Part shown: positions 31,655 through 42,242 of the stretch, in pieces
Position numbering within the stretch: the first letter of the stretch is position 1
Layout of the letters: every line of letters begins with the position of its first letter
Assembly (NCBI GenBank): GCA_963585895.1
Contig: CAUZXS010005846.1
Coordinates: 1 to 64,000, forward strand
DNA from: Sepioteuthis lessoniana
Lineage: Eukaryota; Mollusca; Cephalopoda; Myopsida; Loliginidae
Reading direction: 5' to 3'
Length of the DNA stretch: 64,000 bases
Translations under genes and position numbers: made by a program
Notes under the pieces: generated by a model
What the model was told of the DNA's origin: nothing
The model's database searches: none
Seen by the model: only the letters and a program-made list of their open reading frames with translations

Positions 31655-31897
31655 GGGGGGTGTCCTCGTGGTGTAATGGCCAAAGCGATGGACTGCGTAA
31701 TTCTAGTAAGCGAGTTCGTATTCCAGTCGCGCAAATACGTTCACTTTCGGGTAAATACCCTTGGGAAAGGTATAAACCCCCTTATCCTCCCAGCTATGGG
31801 TTAAATAGTACCACTACTGTTCTTCTATGAGAATGGTTTTGGCATTAAATAACCAACAAATGTTGATATGCCATTAAACAAAGAAACCAAACCAAAC
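31655..31897 (+). mobile_element. SINE-1, full length, inserted in a Rep-T remnant
   Basis: Head GGGGGGTGTCCTCGTGGTGT, B box GCGAGTTCGTATTCCAGTCG, centre, hairpin tail. The 12-bp duplication CTAACAAGTACT is at 31643-31654 and 31898-31909. The flanks (GACCCATAGATAAGATTCTA before, CTACCACTCCAGGTCGA after) are Rep-T in complement, rejoined when the SINE is removed. Confidence 0.9.
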
Positions 31898-31925
31898 CTA
31901 ACAAGTACTACCACTCCAGGTCGAA

Positions 31926-32629
31926 TATTTTCAATATTTAAAATTGGCTAACACAGAAATATATCCATTAAATGCTGTTTTATGTGATATTTTGTATCAT
32001 TATTAGAATTGTTCCTTTTAATTAAAAATGTGTTCTTTCAAAAGTAAAACAGAAAGGGGATTTAGAATTATTCTGCATAAAAATATTTGGTTGTCAGACT
32101 CTTTTTTGACATTCTACTCTAGGAGACAAGATAATGTTGTTGCTATGGAAACCAGACAACATAAAAAGAGAAAAACCTACGAAAACAATGTCTCTTTTGA
32201 AGCCTGTATTGCGTGACTCAGATGTCTAGTGTGACCACTCTCCAGACATCCCTCAAAGGACCGTAGAATTCTTGCTTTTATCACCAGAAAATTATCAATA
32301 AGCCTGATTCTGTCGAAATAATTCAGAACTGAAAGAAACCAAAACAAAAAAACAAAAAAAAAAAAACAAGATAATTCGCAAGAGCTGAGACTAAAAAAAC
32401 ATTTAGCAGACGGTACACCTTTCTGTCCGAATATCATATATGAAGAATTATCATTTGGATGTTGTTATAATTATTATTATTACCCTAATGTTTCAGTGGT
32501 TGTATTTTCCACCATAGCTAAGATGACTGTTGTAGTGGGTAACCTTCTGGGAATCTTGAATAGTTTATTCAGTTCACTTATTTAGATTGATCTCATTCAT
32601 ACTGAACAATAGCATAGAGTGTTATAAGC
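31926..32629. other. AT-rich stretch, nothing recognised
   Basis: Short frames only (e.g. 32028-32216); none credible. Confidence 0.4.
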
Positions 32630-32631
32630 GG

Positions 32632-32775
32632 GGAGTCCCTAAGACGTAGTGGCAAACGTGCTTACTGCGACAACATAGTGAGTGAATTCGAATTCAAGTC
32701 ACGCTATTATGTTCATTATCGGACTAATACCCTCAGGATCGTATTAAACTTCCTTTTCTTACCAGGTGCAACTAT
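32632..32775 (+). mobile_element. SINE-1 head and centre, tail lost
   Basis: GGGGAGTCCCTAAGACGTAG, GTGAGTGAATTCGAATTCAA (B box region), GGACTAATACCCTCAGGATC. 32776-33297 is unrecognised AT-rich DNA. Confidence 0.6.
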
Positions 32776-33297
32776 CACGAGTCAACTTAAGAATTGTTTG
32801 AATTTACCGCGCCAAACTTAGAAATTTAGCATAAATTAGTATAGATTCTTGTGCCGACAAATGCAAACACTCCCAGTTATCACAAATTAATCCCCACACC
32901 CCCCAAAAAAAGAAAACGGCCAAACCAAACGCAAAAGAAATATTTGGAATGGAACATTCTAGAATCAGGTGGCATTATAAATATAAGGAAAGACATAAAA
33001 TCTTCATAAATATGTGGATACATAGAAAAAAAACTAAACAATTGTGAGGAAAGACTCGTTGGGTAGAGGTTAGCACAATTTTCTTTTTTAAAAATAACAC
33101 TGGATTTTCTATGACTTGTAAAATCTACTGGTGAATTTTTGTTATATTTCAATCTAAGAATCTTGATTTATTTCTAATCGACTAAATTGTTTTGGCTGGA
33201 AAGCTTAATAAATACCGTGCTGGGTGGATGATATTAAGGTGATCACGTGGTCTACAAGGGCCTTCAATCTATGCAAGCATATATGTATTTACTACTT

Positions 33298-33505
33298 TTT
33301 AGCGGTGTTTAACAGGTTTCAATTTAGAGATTTACTTCTCCTATTTACCATACCCAGACTCAAGAGCCCGTTTTTTTATACTGTTTACTCATAGCTGGTG
33401 AGTGAATTGCAGGATTGATGCCCTTACCAATGGTATTAGCCTTATGTGAAATACCAAAAAACTCGTCTAGTGTTATAACCATTGCACTAGGAGTGCCTTC
33501 TTTTA
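33298..33505 (-). mobile_element. SINE-2, diverged
   Basis: Complement of tail 2 (GCGGTGTTTAACAGGTTTCA), centre (TTGATGCCCTTACCAATGG) and head B (GTGTTATAACCATTGCACTA, GGAGTGCC). Confidence 0.65.
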
Positions 33506-33604
33506 TTCATTTATTCATTTGTACATGTGAAATTTTGATTTCCAAGGAACTAAACGTTCACTAACAAAGTGCTCAGTAAGCCAAATTGTCGAAAGGTTGG
33601 CTGG

Positions 33605-34140
33605 TTCGTTGGTTGTGTTTTATGGCATATAAACATTTGTAGGTTATTTAACGCCAAATCCATTTTCACATAAATACCAGTTCTATTTCAAGCAATTCAG
33701 TTTAGTATAAGTATACATGTTAATTGTCAAAACAGTTCTATTTCAAACTATTCAGTTTATTTAAACAGTTCTAATTCAGCTAATTCAGTTTAGCATAGGT
33801 ACAGTTTAGAATTCAAAACAGTTCTATTTGGAGCAATTCAGTTTAACATTAGTACGCAGTTTAAATATCAAAACAGTTCTATTTCAAACTATTCAGTTTA
33901 GCATAAATACTTAGTTCAAATGCAAAAATCAGTATAGTGAAGGAAGCACGGTTTAACTCTATTTATCCCATAGATCGGATCCTTATCAGGTGCTACCACT
34001 CCTGGCCAGAATGGACCTGGGAGCGATGACAATAAAGGGATAATCTACATTCCTCAAAGCCCAGGACACTCGTTGGGTGGGGGGTTACCCTTCTGGAGAA
34101 GAGCAGTCAATGTATTCTACAGCCCCTGGCGACTGGGCAA
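33605..34140 (-). mobile_element. Rep-T, near full length
   Basis: Tail 1 in complement (GGCATATAAACATTTGTAGG), about five internal units around CAAAACAGTTCTATTTCAAA, then the body (CATAGATCGGATCCTTATCA, GGTGCTACCACTCCTGGCCA) and end CTGGCGACTGGGCAA. Confidence 0.8.
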
Positions 34141-34339
34141 TTGTCGAAATGAAAATACCCGTTCGTAATATATGAATAGACTTGACTCAAAGTGAATTTA
34201 TTCGAGTATATTTATTTTTTTCAGAGAAGCTTGTTATCATATTTTTAGAACTTCCATAACGTTTCCCAAACTTGTCCTGTAAAGGGACTTAGTATATTTT
34301 GACGATGTCTCTTGAAAAAGATTAAGACGTACAAAAAAG

Positions 34340-34630
34340 GGGATGCTCATAGTATGACACACCTGCGTAAGATGGTGAGGTGATAGTTGTGTATAATTTT
34401 ACAGTATTGAATACCTCTTCATTACTTTCAGGTCTACTCTGGCCAGATGTGGTAATACGTTTTAGGGTCCCATCTATGCTTTGAATAGATCTGTTTGAAA
34501 ATTATTAGTATTTAGGACGACCACGCACAAAAGAAACCTGTACGAATACACAAAAATATAAATAGGAACGTAGATGAATGCAATTCCCTATCCTATTGGC
34601 ATAAAATAACCCTAAACGGCGTTAAAAATT
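34340..34630 (+). mobile_element. Rep-T, eroded
   Basis: ATGACACACCTGCGTAAGA, GAATACCTCTTCATTACTTT, GTCTACTCTGGCCAGATGTG, then a decayed tail 1 (TTGGCATAAAATAACCCTAA). 34141-34339 holds nothing I recognise. Confidence 0.55.
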
Positions 34631-34689
34631 AACCAATCTTACACTTTTCTGATCTTTCTTTCCTTTCAATAGATTATTCGTTTTTATGA

Positions 34690-34775
34690 ATGCAGCTGGG
34701 GTTCCAGTTCGCTTACTTCGAGGCTGTAGTTCAGCGTTTTAGCCATTATGACACAGCGACTACCCCGGTATGTTC
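34690..34775 (-). mobile_element. SINE-1 head fragment
   Basis: Complement of the head: GGTTCCAGTTCGCTTACTTC and GTTTTAGCCATTATGACACA. Confidence 0.5.
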
Positions 34776-34794
34776 CTGTTAAATAACTCTAATA

Positions 34795-34945
34795 TGATGT
34801 AGTTGAAAATACTAATTAATACTGATGTAGTTGAAAATACTGATCAATATGATGTAGTTGAAAATTATAATTATTACTGATGTAGTTGAAAATACTAATT
34901 AATATGATTTAGTTGAAAATACTAATTAATACTGATGTCAATGTA
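34795..34945. repeat. minisatellite with alternating 28- and 27-nt units
   Basis: Units start TGATGTAGTTGAAAATAC at 34795, 34823, 34850, 34878, 34905 (TGATTT variant) and 34933, so spacing alternates 28, 27, 28, 27, 28. The alternation comes from AATACTGATG versus AATATGATG. Confidence 0.85.
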
Positions 34946-35184
34946 AAGCAATATTTTTCTAGACATAGCTACACATGTACTGATTTATATTATTAGTTTT
35001 ATGACTAACGAATAAAGAAATAATTAATTTGTACACGAGACGATTACCTTACAGCGTGCAATATCTTAAACACTAATCAAATATTAAGAATTTAGAATTG
35101 TCTTTATTGGAAATCCTTTTTGAGATGAGGCTTCTAAATCTGAGTATTAATTTTATTGCGGACTTTTGTCCTCATTTGGTAGTT

Positions 35185-35447
35185 TTTGTTGTTTTTCTCA
35201 CTACGTTTCGGCCAAGTTTCACCTCTGGCCGTCTTCAGGGATTAACTCTGACCTCATATAGGAATGCTGAGTCTTGTAACCGTATCCCCAGTAATTACTG
35301 CCTTCCATAATTGTTGTCTATCGAATCATGTTTTTGACCAAGTAACCCTCTGACCGGCTTGGGTAGGAATTGAAACTGCAATCTTCTGACAATGCTCACC
35401 TGGAACCTTAGAGCCTCAACGCCTCTATCCGCTGCGCCACGGGCCCC
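35185..35447 (-). mobile_element. SINE-4, full length
   Basis: Minus-strand head GGGGCCCGTGGCGCAGCGGA (A box TGGCGCAGCGG) with a B-box-like GCAGTTTCAATTCCTACC, and a 3' part with CTGAAGACGGCCAGAGGTGA and GGCCGAAACGTAGTGAG. The 'GGCCGAAACG' block is a familiar feature of SINE/LINE 3' ends. Confidence 0.75.
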
Positions 35448-35825
35448 GAAGGCAGTAATTACAGGCTACAGGACTCAGCATTCCTATCCGAGGTCGCGGT
35501 TAATCACCTGAAGACGGCCATAGGTGAAACTTGGCCGAAACGTAGTGATTGTTTGGCTTGTTTTGGTTTCTTTGTTTAATGGTATATCAACCTTTGTAGG
35601 TTATTTAATGCCAAATCTATTCTCCGAGAAGAACAATAGTGGTGCTATTTAACCCATAGCTAGGATGGTAAGGTGTTTCATAACGTTCCCAACGTTATTT
35701 GCAAGAATGTTAACGTAATAGCGCGACTGGAGTACGAACTCGCTTACTACGATTCCGCATGCTTTAACCATTACACCACGAGGACACCACCGAAACATAG
35801 TGAGAAAAGCAACAAAAACTATCAT
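35448..35825 (+). mobile_element. SINE-4 3' part in inverted orientation, split by SINE-1
   Basis: 35448-35548 repeats the 3' half of the neighbouring SINE-4 on the opposite strand (GGCAGTAATTACAGGCTACA, TGAAGACGGCCATAGGTGAA), resuming at 35804-35825 after the SINE-1. The two copies meet head to head at 35447. Confidence 0.75.
35549..35789 (-). mobile_element. SINE-1, young, inserted in SINE-4
   Basis: 241 bp, tail 1 (TTTAATGGTATATCAACCTT, GTAGGTTATTTAATGCCAAA) to head (CACCACGAGGACACCA) in complement. The 14-bp duplication is CCGAAACGTAGTGA (35535-35548) and CCGAAACATAGTGA (35790-35803). Confidence 0.9.
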
Positions 35826-36780
35826 GATGAGGATAAAAGTTTGCAATAAAATTAATACTCAGATTAACAATTTAGAGTATTAAAACATTAATTTTGAACC
35901 AAGATCTAAATTTTTTTTTATATAGACAGTAATCATTTTTGATCGACACAGTATTAAAAATGGATATGACTGCCTTCCTTGCAACTTTTTTTAAATAATA
36001 TAATTTTTTGCAATAATCCTTTCTATGATAATTGGTTAATCTCTGTGCCTTTATTTATTCATTTGTAAAATATATGAGGTTAAAAATTATTTTTTCTCTT
36101 TATTCTTTCCTTTCCATTTTATCAATGTTGGAGACTTTTAACTCTGAAACATCCTGGATAATACTATTCAAATATTCCTTTTTTTAAATGTTTAAATCTT
36201 GAGCTAATGTCAGCATGACCTACACGACTAGCTCTTTCGCAATCGAATCGGTAACTTAATATATAATTTTAACTTTTTGAGAAATACAACATTGCTCCCT
36301 GCGATTAGAAATCTTGAATATTAGATAACCAATATCTAATAAATTGTTAACCGACGACGTGTCAAAACGATAAAGATTAAACTATTATATAATATTACAT
36401 TGAAACAAGTGAATAAAATTGCCATGGAAACTAAACTGGGTAGTTATTGTTCACAATTTGGATACGAATACACCATCGGTATTTTGTAGCCTTTTAATGA
36501 AGAAATTTTATTCGTTTCTTTTTCTTTTTCATAATTTCCAGAAACAAATTTCCCAGTCAAAAAATATGAAATCAGCACACTTAGGGAATTTTCTAAAATT
36601 AATGAACATATTGCCTTCATAAAATTTACTTCAAAATGTTTAGCTATAAAATAAAGAAGATGTGTCTTATCTCTTTCTAGTTATCTACTGTTAAATAATA
36701 ACAAAACAAGGTGAATATTAGTTGTCTGAATTTTTTAGATGAAGCTAGATGATTTTTTTCGTTAAGGGTTTTCGGACTAT
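35826..36780. other. AT-rich region, nothing recognised
   Basis: No frame or repeat I can support. Confidence 0.45.
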
Positions 36781-36781
36781 T

Positions 36782-36845
36782 GTCTTCATCTTTATTGGTA
36801 TTTCCCCAACGTTTCGGCCAATATGTCCTCCGGCCTTCTTAATAA
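36782..36845 (-). mobile_element. SINE-5 3' end
   Basis: GTCTTCATCTTTATTGGTAT and GTTTCGGCCAATATGTCCTC, complement of the SINE-5 3' end at 37190-37255. Confidence 0.65.
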
Positions 36846-36964
36846 AAAAAGGTTAGATAAAAAATCTGAATATGATCATAGGTAAATGATCAGACACAAT
36901 AATAGTAATCATAGTCGAGTAAGAACATTAGGTTTTATTGTCCCAAAATTTCACTCGAAACTCT

Positions 36965-37265
36965 CAAGCAGGACACATAGTATAACGGTTATAGGCGTTG
37001 GTTCCTGACGCTTCCAAGGAGACAATCATTTAGTGGTTGCAGGTTCAATCCTGACTACAGGCGACTAACAATAGAGGAATACTTAACACTTGTACCCGGT
37101 TATGGCTAACGGAATCAGAACAAGCAACCTCTGCGGATTCACTAAAGGACTGAGTTCGAGGTTCCATGTCGTTTCCGAGTTCGACAAACACCTGAAAAAG
37201 GCCGGAGGACATATCGGCATGAACGTTGTGGAAATAACAATAAAGATAAAGATAATGACCCAAAA
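36965..37265 (+). mobile_element. SINE-5, full length
   Basis: Head with A box TAGTATAACGGTTATAGGCG and a clean B box GCAGGTTCAATCCTGAC at about 37040. The 3' part CTGAAAAAGGCCGGAGGACA, then CAATAAAGATAAAGATAATG as a short tail. The 3' block resembles that of SINE-4. Confidence 0.8.
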
Positions 37266-38876
37266 ACCATTAATGATGAAAAGTTGAACATTCTTTTAAT
37301 TCTATGATTTTTACCAATGGAATTACGAAAAAAAATTATTATTCTAAATCTGATTTATCTTGCACCAAAAGAAATATCTTCTCGATAGCCATGGCATAAA
37401 AGTTTACATGTTGAATATTCATCTAGTCTCCGACCCTTCTTCCTTGGTAGTTTGGATTGTTCTAACAGCTTTTTTTTCCTTCCTTGCTATTCTATTTTCT
37501 GATATATTCTTTCGGTTCGACGAATAACAGCAAAGTCTCTTTTGTGCGTGTGTGGGTGTGTGTGTGGGTGTCAATATCCTTGAGTTATTTTCAGATATCA
37601 ATTTAACATAGCAAGCTCTTCAGAAATCGGGAGCTGGCCCATTTGAACATTGATGGAAATTACAGCACAAGATTTTACCCATCCGTGACTTTCAGTGGCT
37701 TCGGACTAATTCAAAGTTAAATTCTTATTCAAAATTTGTAGAATTCATAGTCACATAAATTTAAATCATCCAATGAAACCCTTGTTCTCAAGAAACTTTA
37801 ACGGCTATAACGTGTCAGTCAGACTGAATTGACCTCAGCCAGATATAAGCAATCCCGCTATGAATACTATAGTTCAAATCTCTTTTAAATAAACTAAATT
37901 ACGTACGAAATAAAGTATTCGTCCAATCTATTGTTTAACAGTCGATTTGTTAAAAATTGAAGACAAAATCTAGCATTAAATTTGTCCAAGAGAAATATAA
38001 GAAACTTGTTCGTCTTTGTAAACGACATAGCTGATACAAGTAAAGAGAATGGGTTCTCAAATGAGGTTAGCGCATGATGTCATCACTTCAACAACTAATT
38101 AGTGTAATCTTGGTTATATAATTTAGATGCGTGCAAATTCTAACTCTTTTTCTTTTACTCGAGTCAAGTTATTAAACATCTTATTGTTTGACGATATGTG
38201 TTGTCAAACAGGCTAACTATACTTGTCTTTCAGCAAATTGGTTCTTAAGTTTTATTTGAGTTTCCCTGGAGAAATAAAGAAGCTACTGTCTCCCAGATGC
38301 ATCCCCCAAGATATTACAAAGAAAGATCATAGAGAAAGAAAAAGAAATAGGAAAATATATGTTAATGTCTATTTTTCTTATCTAACGGCGAGACAACTAA
38401 TCACACGGTTATGGAAATTAAACAAAATATATTACCTATTTCTTCATATCAACATTAAAGTAGTTCCCGTCTTCTTTCACTAAACCTCATAGATTTTTTG
38501 ACGTGGTCAATGGGTCATAAAAACACTCAAGACCGCAAAAGATTGACGAGATTATAATTTTTAAAGAGACATTAAATTTCCTTTGTGTCGGAATTGGGGG
38601 TCATGGGCGATTAACCATGCCAACCTATATAATAATCTATCTTTATTTTACTTTATTTTATACCTGTCTGCAATTTCAATATAAAACGATGATTTTGGCT
38701 GTTTGAAATCAGTCACAACTTGGACTTTCTTTTCAAACTCCGATACCTTACGAAACATCTAAATCATCAAAAAGCAGCCATTGTTCGTTTTTGAATTCCT
38801 TACTGGTAAATGATAATAAAACTAACCTCTCTGTCAAAAACAGGATGTGTCACAATGAGGTAATGAAGCTAGTTTG
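37266..38876. other. unannotated AT-rich region
   Basis: A GTGTGGGTGT-type tract at about 37541-37572. Otherwise no repeat or coding feature is supported. Small frames at 37419-37601 and 38223-38483 have no recognisable domain. Confidence 0.45.
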
Positions 38877-39290
38877 AATAATGTGTTTTCCTTCTCTTAG
38901 GCTTGTTGCTAAACTTAATTTGTCCAACTATTTAACGGTTGGGTATCACCCACCTTTTCGGCATAATGAGCCAGTCCCATCTGCTATATATATAGCAGTA
39001 GTTTATAAGACCAGTAAGTCTGGTGAAGTAAGTCTAAGCCTGAGTCTGAACAAGTCAGAGCCAAGTCAGGAAGGTGAACAGCCACTCCTTATAACGGAAG
39101 CCAATAACTATTGTTGAACTATATTCTTATTCTAGCCACTAATCCTATGTTCTTATTACTAGCAGCCTCTCTCCTTGTAAATATTTGTTCCTGTAAATAT
39201 AGTTCTTTTTCCTCGTATCTCGTGATTTGTCTGGAGAATGAATAAAAGATTGATTCATGACTTCTCAAGGGCATTAGCAAAAAATGAAAC
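38877..39290 (-). mobile_element. SINE-2, split by LTR-like repeat
   Basis: The complement of tail 2 (TTTTCCTTCTCTTAGGCTTG) ends at 38936. The centre resumes at 39228 (CTGGAGAATGAATAAAAGAT, TCTCAAGGGCATTAGC). About six SINE bases are missing at the junction. Confidence 0.65.
38937..39227. mobile_element. LTR-like repeat, second copy
   Basis: GGTTGGGTATCACCCACCTT start, TGAGCCAGTCCCATCTGC, CACTAATCCTATGTTCTTAT, CCTGTAAATATAG. Same family as 18227-18881 but lacking the last ~45 bp, consistent with a deletion that also removed a few bases of the host SINE. Confidence 0.5.
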
Positions 39291-39551
39291 GCAAACAATC
39301 TTGTCTAGGATTTTAATTTCTCAATAACTATTAAGAAAGAAAGAAAAATTAAGAGGGTAATTTGGGGAAAGATTATATGAATTTATAAACAGAATTTTAT
39401 CCGTATATAGCTAGTTAACTAATGTTGCACATTTTCCCTGCAAATAAACTTTTTTCTTATCTTGAATGGGAATATGACCTAGAAGGCATAACAGACAAAT
39501 TCATAAGTTGTTTGGTTTACGACTAGTAAGTGCTCAAAACAACTGAGCAAC

Positions 39552-39790
39552 GTAATTTGGTTTTAATGGCATAATAACCTTCCTCATTTATTTAATACCA
39601 AATCCATTCTTGTAGAAAAGCCGCAGTGATAGCATTTAGCTCATAGCTGGGATGATATAAAGGAGTTCACACATTTCTCAAGATTTTTTTATGAGGGAAA
39701 GGGAACCTAATAATACGACTGGATTTCGAAAGCGCATTCTTTGATGCTGCAGTCCAGAATTTTAGCCACTGCGCAACGAGGACTTCCCCT
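39552..39790 (-). mobile_element. SINE-1, diverged
   Basis: Tail 1 complement (TTTTAATGGCATAATAACCT), centre, GACTGGATTTCGAAAGCGCA (B box side) and CCACTGCGCAACGAGGAC (head). Confidence 0.7.
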
Positions 39791-40489
39791 AAAGTATCTC
39801 AAATAATATTGGCCAATGTGATGTTAGGAATAATTATTAACATGTTCTTATCATTGAACGTTAAACCCTTTTTATCAAAAAGACATAAATCTCCCGCGAT
39901 GGCTGTTTCTCTCCTTTGTTACAGTTGCATTGGGTTACATACTAGAGAAAGGAATCGTTCACCACAAATACGACTGTATCTGGAATCCGTGTCTTTGATT
40001 GCGGTCCTATTCTTCCGGTCAGACTTTCCGAAATCTTCTTTTATTACTCTGTCGAATCAGTAAACCACTTCAAGCTCAATGGCACACGAGTCACACACAC
40101 ACACATGCACACATACACACACATGCACACACACACACACACACAACAAAAATATTATCACTTTGAAAATACACTGCATAATGGAAAATCTATGATGTTA
40201 TTGGAATTAAATCTGGTTACCAATGATTTCTCAAAGACCTTATATCTGTAAATTCTTCCACTTTCTGCATTTCGGCATTTGGTAATCGTGTTATCCTTTT
40301 AGTCATATGGAAGTTGCTTCCTGGATATTGAGACACTGAATGATACAATTGAATTAGAGAGTGTTGCTGTCTCCTTGAAGACGTGATATATAGACTTGTA
40401 GTTATTCTATTGATCAGTTTTGGACAGTTAAATGGAGAAGAAAATAATTTCTGTTGCTAACAAAACTGGATAATCTTCGGGGAAATATT
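39791..40489. other. mostly unrecognised, with a (CA)n tract at 40091-40146
   Basis: The CA tract is interrupted by ATGC and ATAC. The rest has no supported feature. Confidence 0.5.
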
Positions 40490-40770
40490 TATTACTATTT
40501 TACATATGAAATCCTTGCAAATTTTCTCTAACTTTTACTGGAGACTGAGTGACAGCAAATCTCCTGAGTTCTTCAGGATTCTCCGGAGTATTCAAACAAA
40601 ACTTTAATTTTTTTTGGTCTAAATAGTCTCGATTCTTCTTATGACTTCTAATTCCTTCAGTCATTTTTCCAAACCTTTGAGAACGTTTCCAAGCGTGCCA
40701 ACTACAATCATTAAAGACTCATTCATGTTTCGCTTTTCTTTCTTTTTTGTTGTTCTTGTTGTTGTTGGTA

Positions 40771-41067
40771 CTATTTACCAACCCCTCCGCTCGGGCAGGA
40801 TATGACACAAGGTCAATTTTTAAGCGGAGTTTAACAGGTTTGAATTCAGAGTTTTCCTTCTCCTAGACTAGTTGCCTCACCAAGGCTGAAGAACCTAGTC
40901 CGTCCTACTATTTACCCATAGCTGGAGGGAGAATAAGGGGGTTCATACCTTTCCCAAGGGTATTTGCCCGAAAGTGAACGTAATAGCGCGACTGGAGTAC
41001 GAACTCGCGTACTACGATTCCGCAGTGCATCGCTTTAACCATTACACCACGAGGACACCCAAGAAGA
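40771..41067 (-). mobile_element. mosaic SINE (head A + tail 2), young
   Basis: The minus strand has head A (GGTGTCCTCGTGGTGTAATG, TTAAAGCGATG), the shared centre, then SINE-2's tail (CTAGTCTAGGAGAAGGAAAA, GAGCGGAGGGGTTGGTAAAT). By my count it differs from 53186-53481 at only about 4 positions over ~290. Confidence 0.9.
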
Positions 41068-41269
41068 AGAAGAAGAAGAAGAAGAAGAAGAAGAAGGTGG
41101 TGGTGGTGGCTTTTTCTGAAGATCCAAGTAATTTTGTGTCTTTTAGAATTCTTTAATTATTTTTCTGCAGTCCCGCGCAACAGCAAAATCTATTTGATGA
41201 CATGGTCTTTGTTCTTCTTCTTCTTCTTCTTCTTCTTCTTCTTCTTCTTCTTCTTCTTCTTCTTCTTCT
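41068..41269. repeat. (AAG)n and (TTC)n tracts inside LINE-Z
   Basis: AAG units at 41068-41097, then GGT repeats, and TTC units at 41213-41269. Poly-Lys and poly-Arg frames here are artefacts. Confidence 0.9.
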
Positions 41270-41902
41270 CAAGGTCCGTTTTTCTGTCGGGATTATGTGA
41301 TCCGATTGTATCTCAAAATATCCGAGAATTCTGAGTTTCACATTCTGGTTTGTGCGTATATTATTTGGTAGTATGGCCTAATTCTAATCTCTTACACAAT
41401 TCCAAGAGGATCATTTTTTTCATACAGCGATGCCTAGTAATGTACATCCTATGTGCTAGTTTGCTGATTAACTATTTCACCTTTTTCCTCACATAACCAA
41501 TGCTTGTTATTCTGTCACGTATAACGAGTTTTTGCTTTTATATATTAGGTGTTATTTTGAGCCGCTATTAGAATATAATATAATAGCTAGGCTAGTGACA
41601 GACTGCTGAGGATGAACGTAGGAGATTCAATGCGATCGCAAGATAACATCAACAAAGTGGTCGCAGGAAAGAGAAGATATAGGAGGATGACGAAGAATAT
41701 AATTAATTGCCTATAGAGTGATAGATATTTCCGTTAGCAGATAAGATCAACAAACTACCAGAAAAAAATGGAAGTATGTAAGTTCCGATAACCTGCCATG
41801 AACAGAAAATACGTGAGGCGAAGAGGGTGTTCATAATTCCGCATGGGGCTTGAAAAGACAATATAAAGTCTGTAATTTTGGTCTGAAAGCGGAGAGCCAG
41901 AG

Positions 41903-42034
41903 GTCGCTCAAACGAAGGGGAGATGTCCGCTGGTCTCTCAAGCGAAGGGAGAGACCCATTGGTCGCTCAACCGAAGGGAGAGACCCGCTGGTCCCTCAAG
42001 CGAAGGGAGAGATCTGCGGGTCACTCAAACAAGC
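41903..42034. repeat. GC-rich minisatellite, 29-nt period
   Basis: Units begin GTCGCTCAAACGAAGGG at 41903, 41933, 41962, 41991 and 42020 (30, 29, 29, 29, partial 15). It lies in a GC-richer patch, 41600-42180, that ends with GAATAAAG at about 42139. The rest of that patch is unrecognised. Confidence 0.9.
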
Positions 42035-42242
42035 ATGTCATGTGTGTTCTCCGGCCATCGCTCTGATACACACAAAGGGACCCCGCCACAGGAGAAATAT
42101 ATCTGCGAACTCTATTCCTACTTTACACACGTCACCGTCGAAGAATAAAGATATAAATTATATGTTTATATATCTATAAGTCCATCGTTGTTTGTCCAGC
42201 GGTTCAATATGTGTTAAGAAGAGAATTAGCGTGCTGCAATTA

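Larger units (their letters stand above)
40490..41600 (-). mobile_element. LINE-Z, split by a mosaic SINE and swollen by (AAG)n
   Basis: The minus-strand order is 41600-41100 (FEIQSDHIIPTEKRTL, then the equivalent of PADHRVKLKES) followed by 40745-40490 (MNESLMIVVGTLG, RNRDYLDQ, FAVTQSPVK). The break falls between the LARELKK-like and KLWNMKVT-like blocks, where the SINE and trinucleotide tracts sit. Confidence 0.75.

Noticed and set aside
33670..33950. CRISPR-like array (repeated ~30-nt words)
   Set aside because: Units are contiguous ~54-nt Rep-T tandem repeats with no unique spacers, in eukaryotic DNA.
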